A DNA stretch of 64,000 bases from DTDX01 sp964608455. Lineage in GTDB: Archaea > Thermoproteota > Bathyarchaeia > 40CM-2-53-6 > DTDX01. Numbering within the stretch: the stretch's first letter is position 1; the number at the start of each line of letters is the position of its first letter. A program made the translations under genes and the position numbers. Positions 24,887-33,066 of the stretch are shown one piece after another. Below the pieces are notes generated by a model. The model was not told the DNA's origin, ran no database searches, and was given only the letters and a program-made list of their open reading frames with translations. Where the stretch lies: the NCBI GenBank assembly GCA_964608455.1, contig CAZSNM010000005.1:1-64000 (forward strand), written 5' to 3'.

Positions 24887-26325
24887 TGAAAATTTATAAA
24901 AAGGAAGGTGATGTAATTCAAATAATAAGTTTTCCAAATGAAATTGTGGAGAAAGGAGATTATCTTTTAATTGAAGACCCAATTGTAGATAAAGGTCTTT
25001 TAGTTCAAGTTATAGATATTCAATTCGCAAATGTTCCAGGAGTATTTGAAGATATTTTAAGAGATGCCGTGTTAGAGGAAGGAATTGAAGGAGAAAATTA
25101 TGATCCAATGGAGGTTTCCTCTCAAATATCAATATTAAAAGATACAAAACTTTTAGTATGTAGAATAAGAGGGGTTTTAAGTAATGGAGAAATAGTTTTT
25201 GGAATGAATTATTTACCTTCAAGAACTTTATCTAGAATAATTCCATATAAAATTGAGAATTTTATTAATTCAACAAGTAGAAGCAGACCTTTTCAAGTTG
25301 GAAAAATTAGGGGAGAAGCAGAATTAATTTTAGATGTTAAAGCTTTAGATGGAAAATTAAATATTGTAACAGGAAGGAAGGGTACAGGAAAATCTCATTT
25401 AGCTAAGCTATTAATTTTAAACTTAGTTAAATATGGTGCTCCATGCATAATCTTCGATATAAACGGTGAATACATAAATTTAAATAAGAAAAAAACGGGG
25501 GAAACTTTAAAATTTGGTAAGTTTATAACGTTAACCCCAAAAATTAATATGAAATTTACTTTATCTCAAGCTAAGCTTACTCCAGTATTAAATATGATGA
25601 TTTATTCATTAGATTTGCCAAGCACTTCAGCTAGAGTTTTTATCAAGATTTGGAGAGAATTAGAAAGGAGAGGAGAATTAAATTTAACTTCTTTAGGTGA
25701 AGCCATATTAAAATGGGATTGCCATGAAAGCGTTAGAGATGCATTATATGCTAGATATAATATGATTATTGAATCTGGGTTATTTACAGATAATATTAAT
25801 GAATCTTTAGATTTTGAATTTTTAATGAAAAGCATATCAAATGGTGGAGTTGTTGTAATTAATTTAAAGAATCAACCAGCTATGATTAGAAAAATGATTG
25901 TTGAATTAACGCTTAATAAGCTTACGGAGCTTTTATCAAACTGGAAGCTTCAAGCAATATTTTTATTTGCTGAGGAAGCTCATCTTTATTTAAGAGAAAC
26001 CTATTGGGATGATATAGTAACTAGAATGAGACATCTTGGAATATTTACAACTTTTATAACTAATCAACCTGATACAATTCAAGAGACAATTTATCGACAA
26101 GCCGATAACATTTTCCTATTTAACTTTTCAAATGAGCATGATTTAGAGGTTGTTTCTAAAGCAGCTAAAATAGATTCTGAAACAATTAAAAAAATAGTTA
26201 AGGAGCTCCCACCACATTATTGTTTAATAATAGGAGATGTAGTAAATAATTTTCCAGTGGTAGTGAAAGTTGAACCGCTTGAATTTGAAACGATGGGGGA
26301 AACAAGATTCTTCTTTAAAAACTGA
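24886..26325 (+). CDS. herA: HerA-type bipolar DNA translocase ATPase
   Basis: A 479-residue HerA/FtsK-family ATPase. The N-terminal HAS-barrel spans about residues 1-125. The Walker A GRKGTGKS is at 163-170, followed by CIIFDINGEY, and a Walker B region IFLFAEEAHLYL is near residue 360. A conserved arginine-bearing DTIQETIYRQADN lies near 410. HerA hexamers pump DNA into the NurA nuclease. The start overlaps the nurA stop, so the two are made together. The 3' end overlaps a PyrK-like gene by 56 bases, an unusual junction. Confidence 0.94.
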   Translation: MKIYKKEGDVIQIISFPNEIVEKGDYLLIEDPIVDKGLLVQVIDIQFANVPGVFEDILRDAVLEEGIEGENYDPMEVSSQISILKDTKLLVCRIRGVLSNGEIVFGMNYLPSRTLSRIIPYKIENFINSTSRSRPFQVGKIRGEAELILDVKALDGKLNIVTGRKGTGKSHLAKLLILNLVKYGAPCIIFDINGEYINLNKKKTGETLKFGKFITLTPKINMKFTLSQAKLTPVLNMMIYSLDLPSTSARVFIKIWRELERRGELNLTSLGEAILKWDCHESVRDALYARYNMIIESGLFTDNINESLDFEFLMKSISNGGVVVINLKNQPAMIRKMIVELTLNKLTELLSNWKLQAIFLFAEEAHLYLRETYWDDIVTRMRHLGIFTTFITNQPDTIQETIYRQADNIFLFNFSNEHDLEVVSKAAKIDSETIKKIVKELPPHYCLIIGDVVNNFPVVVKVEPLEFETMGETRFFFKN

Positions 26326-27151
26326 TTTTTTAAAAAACTGTGAACCCAGAATAGTTGAAATAAAAAAGGTTAAAAAAGAAACTCCTACAGTTAAAACCTT
26401 AAGTTTCTATGATGAAAAATGCGCTTTAGCTAAACCAGGTCAATTTATAATGGTTTGGATCCCAAATATAGATGAAATACCTATGAGTATAGCTTTAACA
26501 AACAAAAAAGGTTTAGTTACAATTGCTGTAAAAAAGGTTGGAGAAGCAACTGAGGCATTGCATAATTTAACTTTTAAAGATAAAATTGGTGTAAGAGGAC
26601 CATTTGGAACATTTTTTTCGAATTATTTAAGTGATAAAGAAGTTATTATTGCAGCAGGTGGAACAGGAATAGCGCCATTAATGGGCGTAATTAAAGATTT
26701 AGCAAAATATAAAAAAAGAGCAAAAATAATTTTTGGTGCTGAGAATAGGCAGGAACTCCTTTTTTTAAAGGAAATTAAAAAAATAATTTTTAATAAGCCA
26801 TTTTTAAAATTTATTCCAGTAACGCTAAATGGAAGCTATGGATTTAAAGGTGATGTAGTTTCTATTGTTGAAAATGAAATTAAAAAGTTTAATGGTCAAA
26901 TTTTAACTTGCGGCCCAGAACCAATGATTTATAAAATTTTCAAGCTTTGCATTAAAAAAAAGATATTACTTCAAGCAAGCTTAGAAAGAATAATGAAATG
27001 CGGAATAGGCATATGCGGAAGCTGCGATTTAGCAGGATTTAGAGTATGCAAAGATGGCCCAGTATTTAATCTTAATGCATTAAAAATGATGAGAGAGGAA
27101 CTAGGATTTTATAAAAGGGATTCCTCAGGAAAACTTATAAAACTAGTTTAA
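26270..27151 (+). CDS. Dihydroorotate dehydrogenase electron transfer subunit-like (PyrK) flavoprotein
   Basis: A protein of up to 293 residues with an FAD/NAD-binding reductase fold. KPGQFIMVWIP and a flavin-binding GVRGPFGTFF lie in the first half, the NAD domain has IAAGGTGIAPLMG, and a C-terminal CGIGICGSC cluster-binding segment with a later VCKDGPVF matches PyrK. PyrK passes electrons between NAD(P)H and the type B dihydroorotate dehydrogenase. No pyrD is nearby, so other electron-transfer roles are possible. The frame opens with TTG codons (26270, 26279, 26285) inside herA, and no ribosome site decides between them. Homology itself begins about 25 residues in. Confidence 0.82.
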   Translation: MNRLNLKRWGKQDSSLKTDFLKNCEPRIVEIKKVKKETPTVKTLSFYDEKCALAKPGQFIMVWIPNIDEIPMSIALTNKKGLVTIAVKKVGEATEALHNLTFKDKIGVRGPFGTFFSNYLSDKEVIIAAGGTGIAPLMGVIKDLAKYKKRAKIIFGAENRQELLFLKEIKKIIFNKPFLKFIPVTLNGSYGFKGDVVSIVENEIKKFNGQILTCGPEPMIYKIFKLCIKKKILLQASLERIMKCGIGICGSCDLAGFRVCKDGPVFNLNALKMMREELGFYKRDSSGKLIKLV

Positions 27152-27159
27152 GAAAAAAG

Positions 27160-28155
27160 TTACAACTTAGGCAATAAACCTTTTTCCATATCTATTATAT
27201 ATGGAAGCCATGAATGAAGATGGCGGCGCCTCACCATTTTAAACACCCTGATATAATTTTCAGTTTTATCTTCTATTTCTTCAATTTTCATTTCTATAAC
27301 ACCATCAGCTATTTCCTCGCAAGCAGCCAAGATAGCTGGATGAAAAGCTTTTCTATTTAAAGTAACGAAACATAAAGTTTTAGATTCCTTAATTTTACCT
27401 GCCAAGCTTCTTAAAAACTCTAAAGAACTTCTAACTCCTCCTTTTTGAATTAATGTGCTTAATGAATCAAATATAACAATAGGTGAATTAAACTCCTTTA
27501 AAATTTTAGAAATAATTATGCTTAAATTTGGAAAGTTTAATGGATCCTCACTATATTTTTCTTTGCTTTTTATTCCAGCTTGAGAAGAATAACAATCAAT
27601 AAAAACTAGTTTATTTTCTTTTTCGAATGGTAATGGATTAAAACCAAATTCAAGCATAAACTCTCTTATTTCATCAGGAAATTTATCTAAAGTTACAAAT
27701 AACCCTTTTCTACCAGTTGAAACTTTCTCGCATAAAATTTGAAGAACTAAAATATCTTTACCAGCAGCTGGATCAGCTAAAATTAAAATTAAACCTGAGG
27801 AGGGAAAACCATCTGGAAGAAGCTTATCTAAAATTTCAACATTTATTTTTTCAATATCTTTGGTTAACTCAAATGTTACATTTTCCTCTTTAGTTAAATC
27901 CTCTAAAACAAGTTTTTGAAGTTCTTTATCTACTTCAGAATTAAATGAATAATATTTAATTTCATTAAGTAAACCTAATTTAACAAAATCTTCAATAGCT
28001 TTTTTCACTTCTTCAATAGGCTTATTAATTTTTGAAGCTAATTCATTAAGGCTTCCGAAAAAAGAGGGGTTCTTGTGAAAAAAAATTAAAAGCTCAGCTT
28101 TAATATCTGAACCTAAAAGTTTATCAAATATAATTTTGCGTTTCTCAATTGACAT
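27160..28155 (-). CDS. KaiC/RadA-like ATPase domain protein with winged-helix N-terminus and degenerate P-loop
   Basis: A 331-residue protein. Residues 1-85 look like a winged helix (NELASKINKPIEEVKKAI). The rest is a RecA-type domain of the KaiC group, with GLFVTLDKFPDEI and a Walker B-like SPIVIFDSLS (Asp230). The P-loop reads ADPAAGKD (127-134) where GxxxxGK(S/T) is expected: the first glycine and the final serine or threonine are replaced. ATP binding or hydrolysis may therefore be weak or lost, and a regulatory role is plausible. It converges on the PyrK-like gene with 8 bases between stops. Confidence 0.75.
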   Translation of the reverse strand: MSIEKRKIIFDKLLGSDIKAELLIFFHKNPSFFGSLNELASKINKPIEEVKKAIEDFVKLGLLNEIKYYSFNSEVDKELQKLVLEDLTKEENVTFELTKDIEKINVEILDKLLPDGFPSSGLILILADPAAGKDILVLQILCEKVSTGRKGLFVTLDKFPDEIREFMLEFGFNPLPFEKENKLVFIDCYSSQAGIKSKEKYSEDPLNFPNLSIIISKILKEFNSPIVIFDSLSTLIQKGGVRSSLEFLRSLAGKIKESKTLCFVTLNRKAFHPAILAACEEIADGVIEMKIEEIEDKTENYIRVFKMVRRRHLHSWLPYIIDMEKGLLPKL

Positions 28156-28316
28156 AAATTTTTCTCCTATTAGAATAGAAGAAAGCTTTATTATAAACTT
28201 TGTGAAATCAAATTGATAAAAGCAAAAAATAAATGCTAAATTTAAAAAAATCTTTTGTTTTTAAAGGATAAAATTTAAAAGCATGAATTGAACTTGGATT
28301 TATTGAGGTGAAATCT

Positions 28317-28493
28317 ATGCCTACTCATGGTTCAATAACTAAAGCTGGAAAAGTTAGATCTCAAACTCCTAAAATTCAAGGAAGAGAGAGGAGAGCGCCA
28401 ATACCAAGAGTAAGAGTAAGAAGCAACGCTTATAAAAGATTAGTTTTAGGAAGAAAGCCAGGACAAAACTGGATGTTTGTTAGTAACAAATAA
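28317..28493 (+). CDS. rps30e: Ribosomal protein eS30
   Basis: A 58-residue basic protein matching eS30, with MPTHGSITKAGKVRSQTPK at the start and a conserved RVRSNAYKRLV block. The ATG at 28317 is the start because GAGGTG at 28305-28310 is 6 bases upstream; an in-frame GTG at 28308 lies within that site. eS30 is part of the small subunit near the decoding area and is found in TACK archaea and eukaryotes, which helps place the organism. The gene stands alone with a non-coding upstream stretch of 150 bases. Confidence 0.95.
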   Translation: MPTHGSITKAGKVRSQTPKIQGRERRAPIPRVRVRSNAYKRLVLGRKPGQNWMFVSNK

Positions 28494-28515
28494 AATATTA
28501 AAAATAGGGAAAGCT

Positions 28516-29919
28516 TTAAGCTTTAACCCATTTTTCCTGTAGAAATTTAGAGATTCCAGAGGAATCCATAGGTCCAACAAGAACTTTCCATCCTGTAAGC
28601 TCTTCTATTTCTCCACTAAGTCTAGAAGCTCTTCCAGGAATAATTATAGTTTTATGCTTAACTTTATTTTCAATTCCACTTCCCTTAATGCTTTCAGCAA
28701 CTTTTTCAGCTGTAAGCTTTCTTCCAGCAACAGCACTTTCAACAGAAAGCCCTTCAGTGTCGACCACAAGCAAATAACAATCGATTTTGCTAGCTTCAAT
28801 ATCTGAAGCGACTGTATAATATGTTAAAGCAAAATTTGTTGTTAAAAGAATTGGAGATTCTTCAGTTGGGTTTCCGAAAACTTTAATGCCAGTTTCTACA
28901 GCTACAGGTTTTCTAGGATCAGTATATAGATTTTGCCTAAGGATTGTTAATGGAAGTAAAACCCAACCATCAAGGCTATGCATTATTAAAACATCAGCAT
29001 ATCTAGTTATTAGCATTGATGCAAGGCAAGCTTCTTTCCATGCTGTTACCTCTGGAAATTCACTAGGTTCTATCCAAACTATTGCTGGAACACCAATTAA
29101 TGGAAAACCCAAAAGTTCATCTTCTTCTTTGCATGCAGCTCTTCTTAACATCGTGAAATTATTTAATGTATCTGCAAGTCCGTTCCAAAATGTTCCAGGA
29201 TCTAAAACTAGATCTTCAACTCCATAGGCTAATAATGTTTTTGTTAAAGATTTTAAAGTTCTTAAATCATTTGGTGAAAAAACAGTTAATGGACATTTAT
29301 ACATTAATGAAAGTTCAGCCATTTCTTTCCAATTCTCTTTTGTAGCACCATAAATCAATGGTTTTTTACTGGAAACCTCTATTAATCCGGCCTCCATAAC
29401 ATTTGGATCTAAAGAACATAAAATTAATGGAAGATTTGTAATTGAAGAAACCTTTTTAACAGTTGCCTTAAATGTATCTGGATCATTTAAAACAGATCTA
29501 ATAGCAATTAAATCAAGCTTCAAATTTTGTCCAATATATGTATATGAAAAACTTTCAGCTTCCTTCACTCTTTTAACTATTTCTTCTTCAGGCATATCAT
29601 CTGAAACATCTATGGCAATAGCTGTTGGATTATGATATGTTAATTCATGCCTATACATAACTAGTTTACCACCAATTTTAACAATGTTGCTTCCAGAACC
29701 TATAGTAACTTCCTTTACTGGAGGCTTAAGCATTTCCCATAAAGCTTTATATTCGTTTTTATATTTTTCAGTTAAAATAGGTGGGCATTTATCTAATGTA
29801 ACTTCTCTATTAACAAGTTTAGCAGCAAAAGCCATGCAGTTTTCTTCTCCACATTCCTTACAATTAGTTTTAGGCAAATATTTATAAACTTCTGTTGGGC
29901 TTAAAGTTTTTTTAGGCAT
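28516..29919 (-). CDS. cdhE: CODH/ACS corrinoid iron-sulfur protein large subunit (gamma)
   Basis: A 467-residue CdhE/AcsC. The N-terminal cluster motif has Cys20, Cys23, Cys28 and Cys45 (KTNCKECGEENC, then KCPP), which binds the [4Fe-4S] reductive-activation cluster. A TIM-barrel-type middle and a C-terminal corrinoid-binding region follow. It carries the methyl group on cobalt between methyl-tetrahydropterin and acetyl-CoA synthase. It is the last gene of the cdh operon, 7 bases behind cdhD. The length is close to the methanogen protein. Confidence 0.95.
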   Translation of the reverse strand: MPKKTLSPTEVYKYLPKTNCKECGEENCMAFAAKLVNREVTLDKCPPILTEKYKNEYKALWEMLKPPVKEVTIGSGSNIVKIGGKLVMYRHELTYHNPTAIAIDVSDDMPEEEIVKRVKEAESFSYTYIGQNLKLDLIAIRSVLNDPDTFKATVKKVSSITNLPLILCSLDPNVMEAGLIEVSSKKPLIYGATKENWKEMAELSLMYKCPLTVFSPNDLRTLKSLTKTLLAYGVEDLVLDPGTFWNGLADTLNNFTMLRRAACKEEDELLGFPLIGVPAIVWIEPSEFPEVTAWKEACLASMLITRYADVLIMHSLDGWVLLPLTILRQNLYTDPRKPVAVETGIKVFGNPTEESPILLTTNFALTYYTVASDIEASKIDCYLLVVDTEGLSVESAVAGRKLTAEKVAESIKGSGIENKVKHKTIIIPGRASRLSGEIEELTGWKVLVGPMDSSGISKFLQEKWVKA

Positions 29920-29926
29920 TTTATTA

Positions 29927-31132
29927 TCACCTTTTTAAGCTTGTAATCCAATTATAAATTTTTTCAGTCTCTTCTTTAACAGTTAATTTTTTAATTACTT
30001 CCTTAACGGTTTTAACAGCAGCAGGATGCATCATCATAAAATAGTCTACCCCAGCCAAAAGCAAAGTTAAGGCTGAAACAGTTTCCCAAATTGGTCCCCT
30101 AAGCTCCTTGGGACCCCATTTTGACTCCATAGTCATCCAAGCTTCTCTAGCAGCCCAAGCATTTGTTGTTCCTGAAGAAATTGGATGTTGAAGTTCAGCA
30201 TCACCCATTAATGCGGCTAATCTAGTTCTTTCCATAACTGTAAAAGCATAATCTAAACCATAACCTAAAGCAGCTGTTGTTGTATCAATTACAATCTTAT
30301 TTTTAGGTAAAAATTCATATAATTTACGATTTAATTCCCTAGCATCATCCATATTCATAGCTGTAAAAGCTATAACACAATGATTGTGTTTTTTAATGGC
30401 TTCCGCAACTTTTTTGATATCCATGTTTAAAGTTACTGAATTAAATAAAATGTTTTCTCCTTCAGCAACTTCAGCAACTTTCTCGAAAACTTTTAAATCT
30501 TTTTCCGGATCACCACAACCACCAACAGTTAAAGGAACATCAACTGCTTGAAGAACGTCCTCAACTGTTTTAGCTGCTTCTGAAGGTTTAGTATCCTTAA
30601 GAAGGGGATCTATGCTTACTAAATGAAGGTTTATTACTTCAGCACCCCACTTTTCCACAGCTTTTTTAGCCCATGCTACAGGATCCTCAAGAACATCTTC
30701 CACATGCATTTTTACAGCTTTAGCTAAAGGAATCTTCATATCAAAAACATCTATGGAGATTACTGGAGGGTTTGGCGGTGGCGATTCAAAAAGATAAAAT
30801 GCTGGTGCTTTTTCACCTCCTATAGTTACTGTTTTACCTCTTGAGCCTCCCTCGCTTTTAGTTGCACCAATTTTAACCTCAACTATTTCTCCAGGATATT
30901 TCATTATTGGTGGATGAAACTCCTCCTCTAAAATCTCTTTTGGTTTAACTTTTGGAGGAGCCTCAATTTTAGGTAATGGAATCCGGCTTATAAAAGGTTG
31001 AAGTAAAAACTCTAATTCTTTAACTTTTATCTCAACATTTTCAAGCTCTATTTCTTGAAATTCACTTAAAAGCTTAATTATGTCAAATCCAAAATCACTA
31101 AAATCTTCTTTTTCCTTATTCTTTTTGCTCAT
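29927..31132 (-). CDS. cdhD: CODH/ACS corrinoid iron-sulfur protein small subunit (delta)
   Basis: A 401-residue CdhD/AcsD. It has an N-terminal low-complexity section with Pro and Glu, then the TIM-barrel part with VISIDVFDMKIPLAKAV, PLTVGGCGDPEKDL and a C-terminal SSGTTNAWAAREAW block. It pairs with CdhE to form the corrinoid protein that receives the methyl group. The start overlaps the cdhC stop by 4 bases, showing translational coupling. The N-terminal 90 residues are less conserved and may be a flexible linker. Confidence 0.95.
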   Translation of the reverse strand: MSKKNKEKEDFSDFGFDIIKLLSEFQEIELENVEIKVKELEFLLQPFISRIPLPKIEAPPKVKPKEILEEEFHPPIMKYPGEIVEVKIGATKSEGGSRGKTVTIGGEKAPAFYLFESPPPNPPVISIDVFDMKIPLAKAVKMHVEDVLEDPVAWAKKAVEKWGAEVINLHLVSIDPLLKDTKPSEAAKTVEDVLQAVDVPLTVGGCGDPEKDLKVFEKVAEVAEGENILFNSVTLNMDIKKVAEAIKKHNHCVIAFTAMNMDDARELNRKLYEFLPKNKIVIDTTTAALGYGLDYAFTVMERTRLAALMGDAELQHPISSGTTNAWAAREAWMTMESKWGPKELRGPIWETVSALTLLLAGVDYFMMMHPAAVKTVKEVIKKLTVKEETEKIYNWITSLKR

Positions 31133-32529
31133 TTAGTTTTTCCCTCCCTTCTAATTATAGCTTTTTTAGCCGTTATTGTTGCGTCTTTTAAAATAATTTT
31201 GAATCCTCCTCCAGTTGTTAAGGGAAGAGTTGAAGCTTCCATTACAATAGGTGGCGCTTCTTCAATTTTTGGTGCAGCAACCTCTTCTTTTTTCTCTTTT
31301 TCTTCGATCTCCTTCCATCTTTGAATCACAGGATGATTTTTACTTTTAAGAAAGTTTTTTAATTCTTCTATTGTTTTAACATCGTTTTCAGTAGCTATTT
31401 TATCCACTATATCTTTTGGAATAAAATCTTTAACTCTTTCTTTAATACTGGATGGCATCCATACAATTCTATTCCATCCACCATCAGCTTGAAGAAATTT
31501 TGAAGAACGCATATATTCTATTGAGATTCCATGAAAACCATCAACTTGTCTACCTCCAGCTGTTGAATCGGCCATAGTTGAAAACGGCAAACCGTTTACA
31601 GCTACACCTTTAAAATCTCTATGAATTATTCCAAGCCCATCAACCTCAGGTATATAAAAGGCTATTGCTTCAAAGCATCCACAAGAAGTATGAGGATAGT
31701 TAAAAGCTGTGTAAAGCCATACTCTTTCAATTTCTCCAAGTGATTTTTTCTTAACAGCCTCATTTACACCACTCCATTCTCCTTTAAACGAATCTAAAAC
31801 TTTTCCAACTTCTATTTTAAATATTGGACCTTTAGGATCTACTCTTGCAGCTGCTCTTCCATCAAACCAGCTTATGGCTCCGCAATTAGCATATCTTTGT
31901 GGGGTTATTACACATACATGGGTTGGAGCAAAAGATTGACAAAGTGTACAACCATAAAAACAATCCACTTCTTCATCTTTTAATCCTCTAGCTCTAGCAT
32001 CTCTTTTTTCATAAATTTCTCTAGCTATTTTTTCCATTTCTTTAACTTTTTCTTGATCAGTAATAAATGTTATTTGAATTTTTTCTATTATTGGAAGCTC
32101 GCTTTTAAAAAGTCTTTGAAGGACTTTCCCTATTAAAATAAAGGAGTTTAAACCTTTTTTAAATGATTTTTTGCTTAACCTTAACCAGATATCATATCTT
32201 TGATTTAAATGCATAAAGCCTTCAATATAATTACAATATTCATGTATTCTTCTTTCTATAACGCCTTCAAGATCTTCTTCAATTTCTTTTCCAGCTACTT
32301 CAACAAGAATTCCTAGAGGATAACTTTTTCCTTCTTCTAAATCCTTAATATCTGGGCCTATAATTTGAATTTTTCCATCTTCTATTTCATCCATTTTTCT
32401 AGCTTTTACAAGTTCAAATTTATTTTCTACTTTTGGTCCTCCAAACTCAACATGCATATCTGGCTTTCTAATTCTTTCACCTTCATAAATAACTCCAACA
32501 TCAACTGGAATATCACTAAACATTGACAT
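31129..32529 (-). CDS. cdhC: Acetyl-CoA synthase, archaeal short form (beta subunit)
   Basis: A 466-residue archaeal ACS. A-cluster ligands are visible: Cys194, Cys197, Cys206 and Cys216 in the CTLCQSFAPTHVC region and following NCG, plus the distal-nickel Cys283-Gly-Cys285 in SCGCFEA. It joins a methyl group, CO and CoA to acetyl-CoA. It lacks the N-terminal CODH-contact domain of bacterial ACS, as usual in archaea. A second, long ACS is encoded at the head of the same operon, so this genome segment has both forms. Confidence 0.96.
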   Translation of the reverse strand: MSMFSDIPVDVGVIYEGERIRKPDMHVEFGGPKVENKFELVKARKMDEIEDGKIQIIGPDIKDLEEGKSYPLGILVEVAGKEIEEDLEGVIERRIHEYCNYIEGFMHLNQRYDIWLRLSKKSFKKGLNSFILIGKVLQRLFKSELPIIEKIQITFITDQEKVKEMEKIAREIYEKRDARARGLKDEEVDCFYGCTLCQSFAPTHVCVITPQRYANCGAISWFDGRAAARVDPKGPIFKIEVGKVLDSFKGEWSGVNEAVKKKSLGEIERVWLYTAFNYPHTSCGCFEAIAFYIPEVDGLGIIHRDFKGVAVNGLPFSTMADSTAGGRQVDGFHGISIEYMRSSKFLQADGGWNRIVWMPSSIKERVKDFIPKDIVDKIATENDVKTIEELKNFLKSKNHPVIQRWKEIEEKEKKEEVAAPKIEEAPPIVMEASTLPLTTGGGFKIILKDATITAKKAIIRREGKTK

Positions 32530-32533
32530 AATT

Positions 32534-33064
32534 TTAACCTCCTTCTAAAGCCTTAATTAAAATATTTAAGCTTTTAATCCAATCGTTTATGGTTAAATTT
32601 GGAAAAGACCATGAAGCATGAGGTTGATAAAATCTATCAAGAGAAATCGTTATAATGTTTGAAAAATGTTTTATTCCGGAAAGTACAAGCCACTCTACAT
32701 AATATGGAATAGCTATAAATAATGCTAGATCATGTGAACCTAAACCATCAACTCCACTCCAGTTTGGATCTATAAGTTTGCTTCCAACTTCCACTATAGA
32801 CATAAGGGAAACTGGAATAAACTTTTTAATTTCAGCGAAAGATTTTCCAGATGCCACCACAGGTATTTTTCCTGCTTTAGCAATTTTAACAATATATTCT
32901 ATGAGTTTAATTTCATTGTTTGTTTCTTCAACAGCTTCATGACCAACTATAAGCACAGGATGTTTAGCTCTTTTTATTAATGTAGCTGCAACCTCAGGTT
33001 TTTGAATTATAAAACTTTTTGTTGGACCTGGAATTTCAGCTTTTTGCCATGGTTCAGCAGCCAT
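32534..33064 (-). CDS. cdhB: CODH/ACS epsilon subunit
   Basis: A 176-residue CdhB. The Rossmann-like pattern has HPVLIVGHEAVEE near residue 36 and KIPVVASGKSF near residue 70, as in the DHS-like fold of this family. It associates with CdhA in the alpha2epsilon2 CO dehydrogenase and may help bind the electron carrier. It lies 2 bases downstream of cdhA and 4 bases upstream of cdhC. Bacterial CODH has no such subunit, so this part of the operon is archaeal in type. Confidence 0.92.
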   Translation of the reverse strand: MAAEPWQKAEIPGPTKSFIIQKPEVAATLIKRAKHPVLIVGHEAVEETNNEIKLIEYIVKIAKAGKIPVVASGKSFAEIKKFIPVSLMSIVEVGSKLIDPNWSGVDGLGSHDLALFIAIPYYVEWLVLSGIKHFSNIITISLDRFYQPHASWSFPNLTINDWIKSLNILIKALEGG

Positions 33065-33066
33065 TT

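Noticed and set aside
27160..28155. Calling the KaiC-like protein a RadA or RadB recombinase
   Set aside because: It lacks a normal P-loop and the recombinase L1/L2 pattern, and it has a winged-helix start instead of the RadA helix-hairpin-helix domain.
28886..29227. Long plus-strand frame (113 codons) opposite cdhE
   Set aside because: It is antisense to a strongly conserved gene and shows no family signature, so it is a frame shadow.
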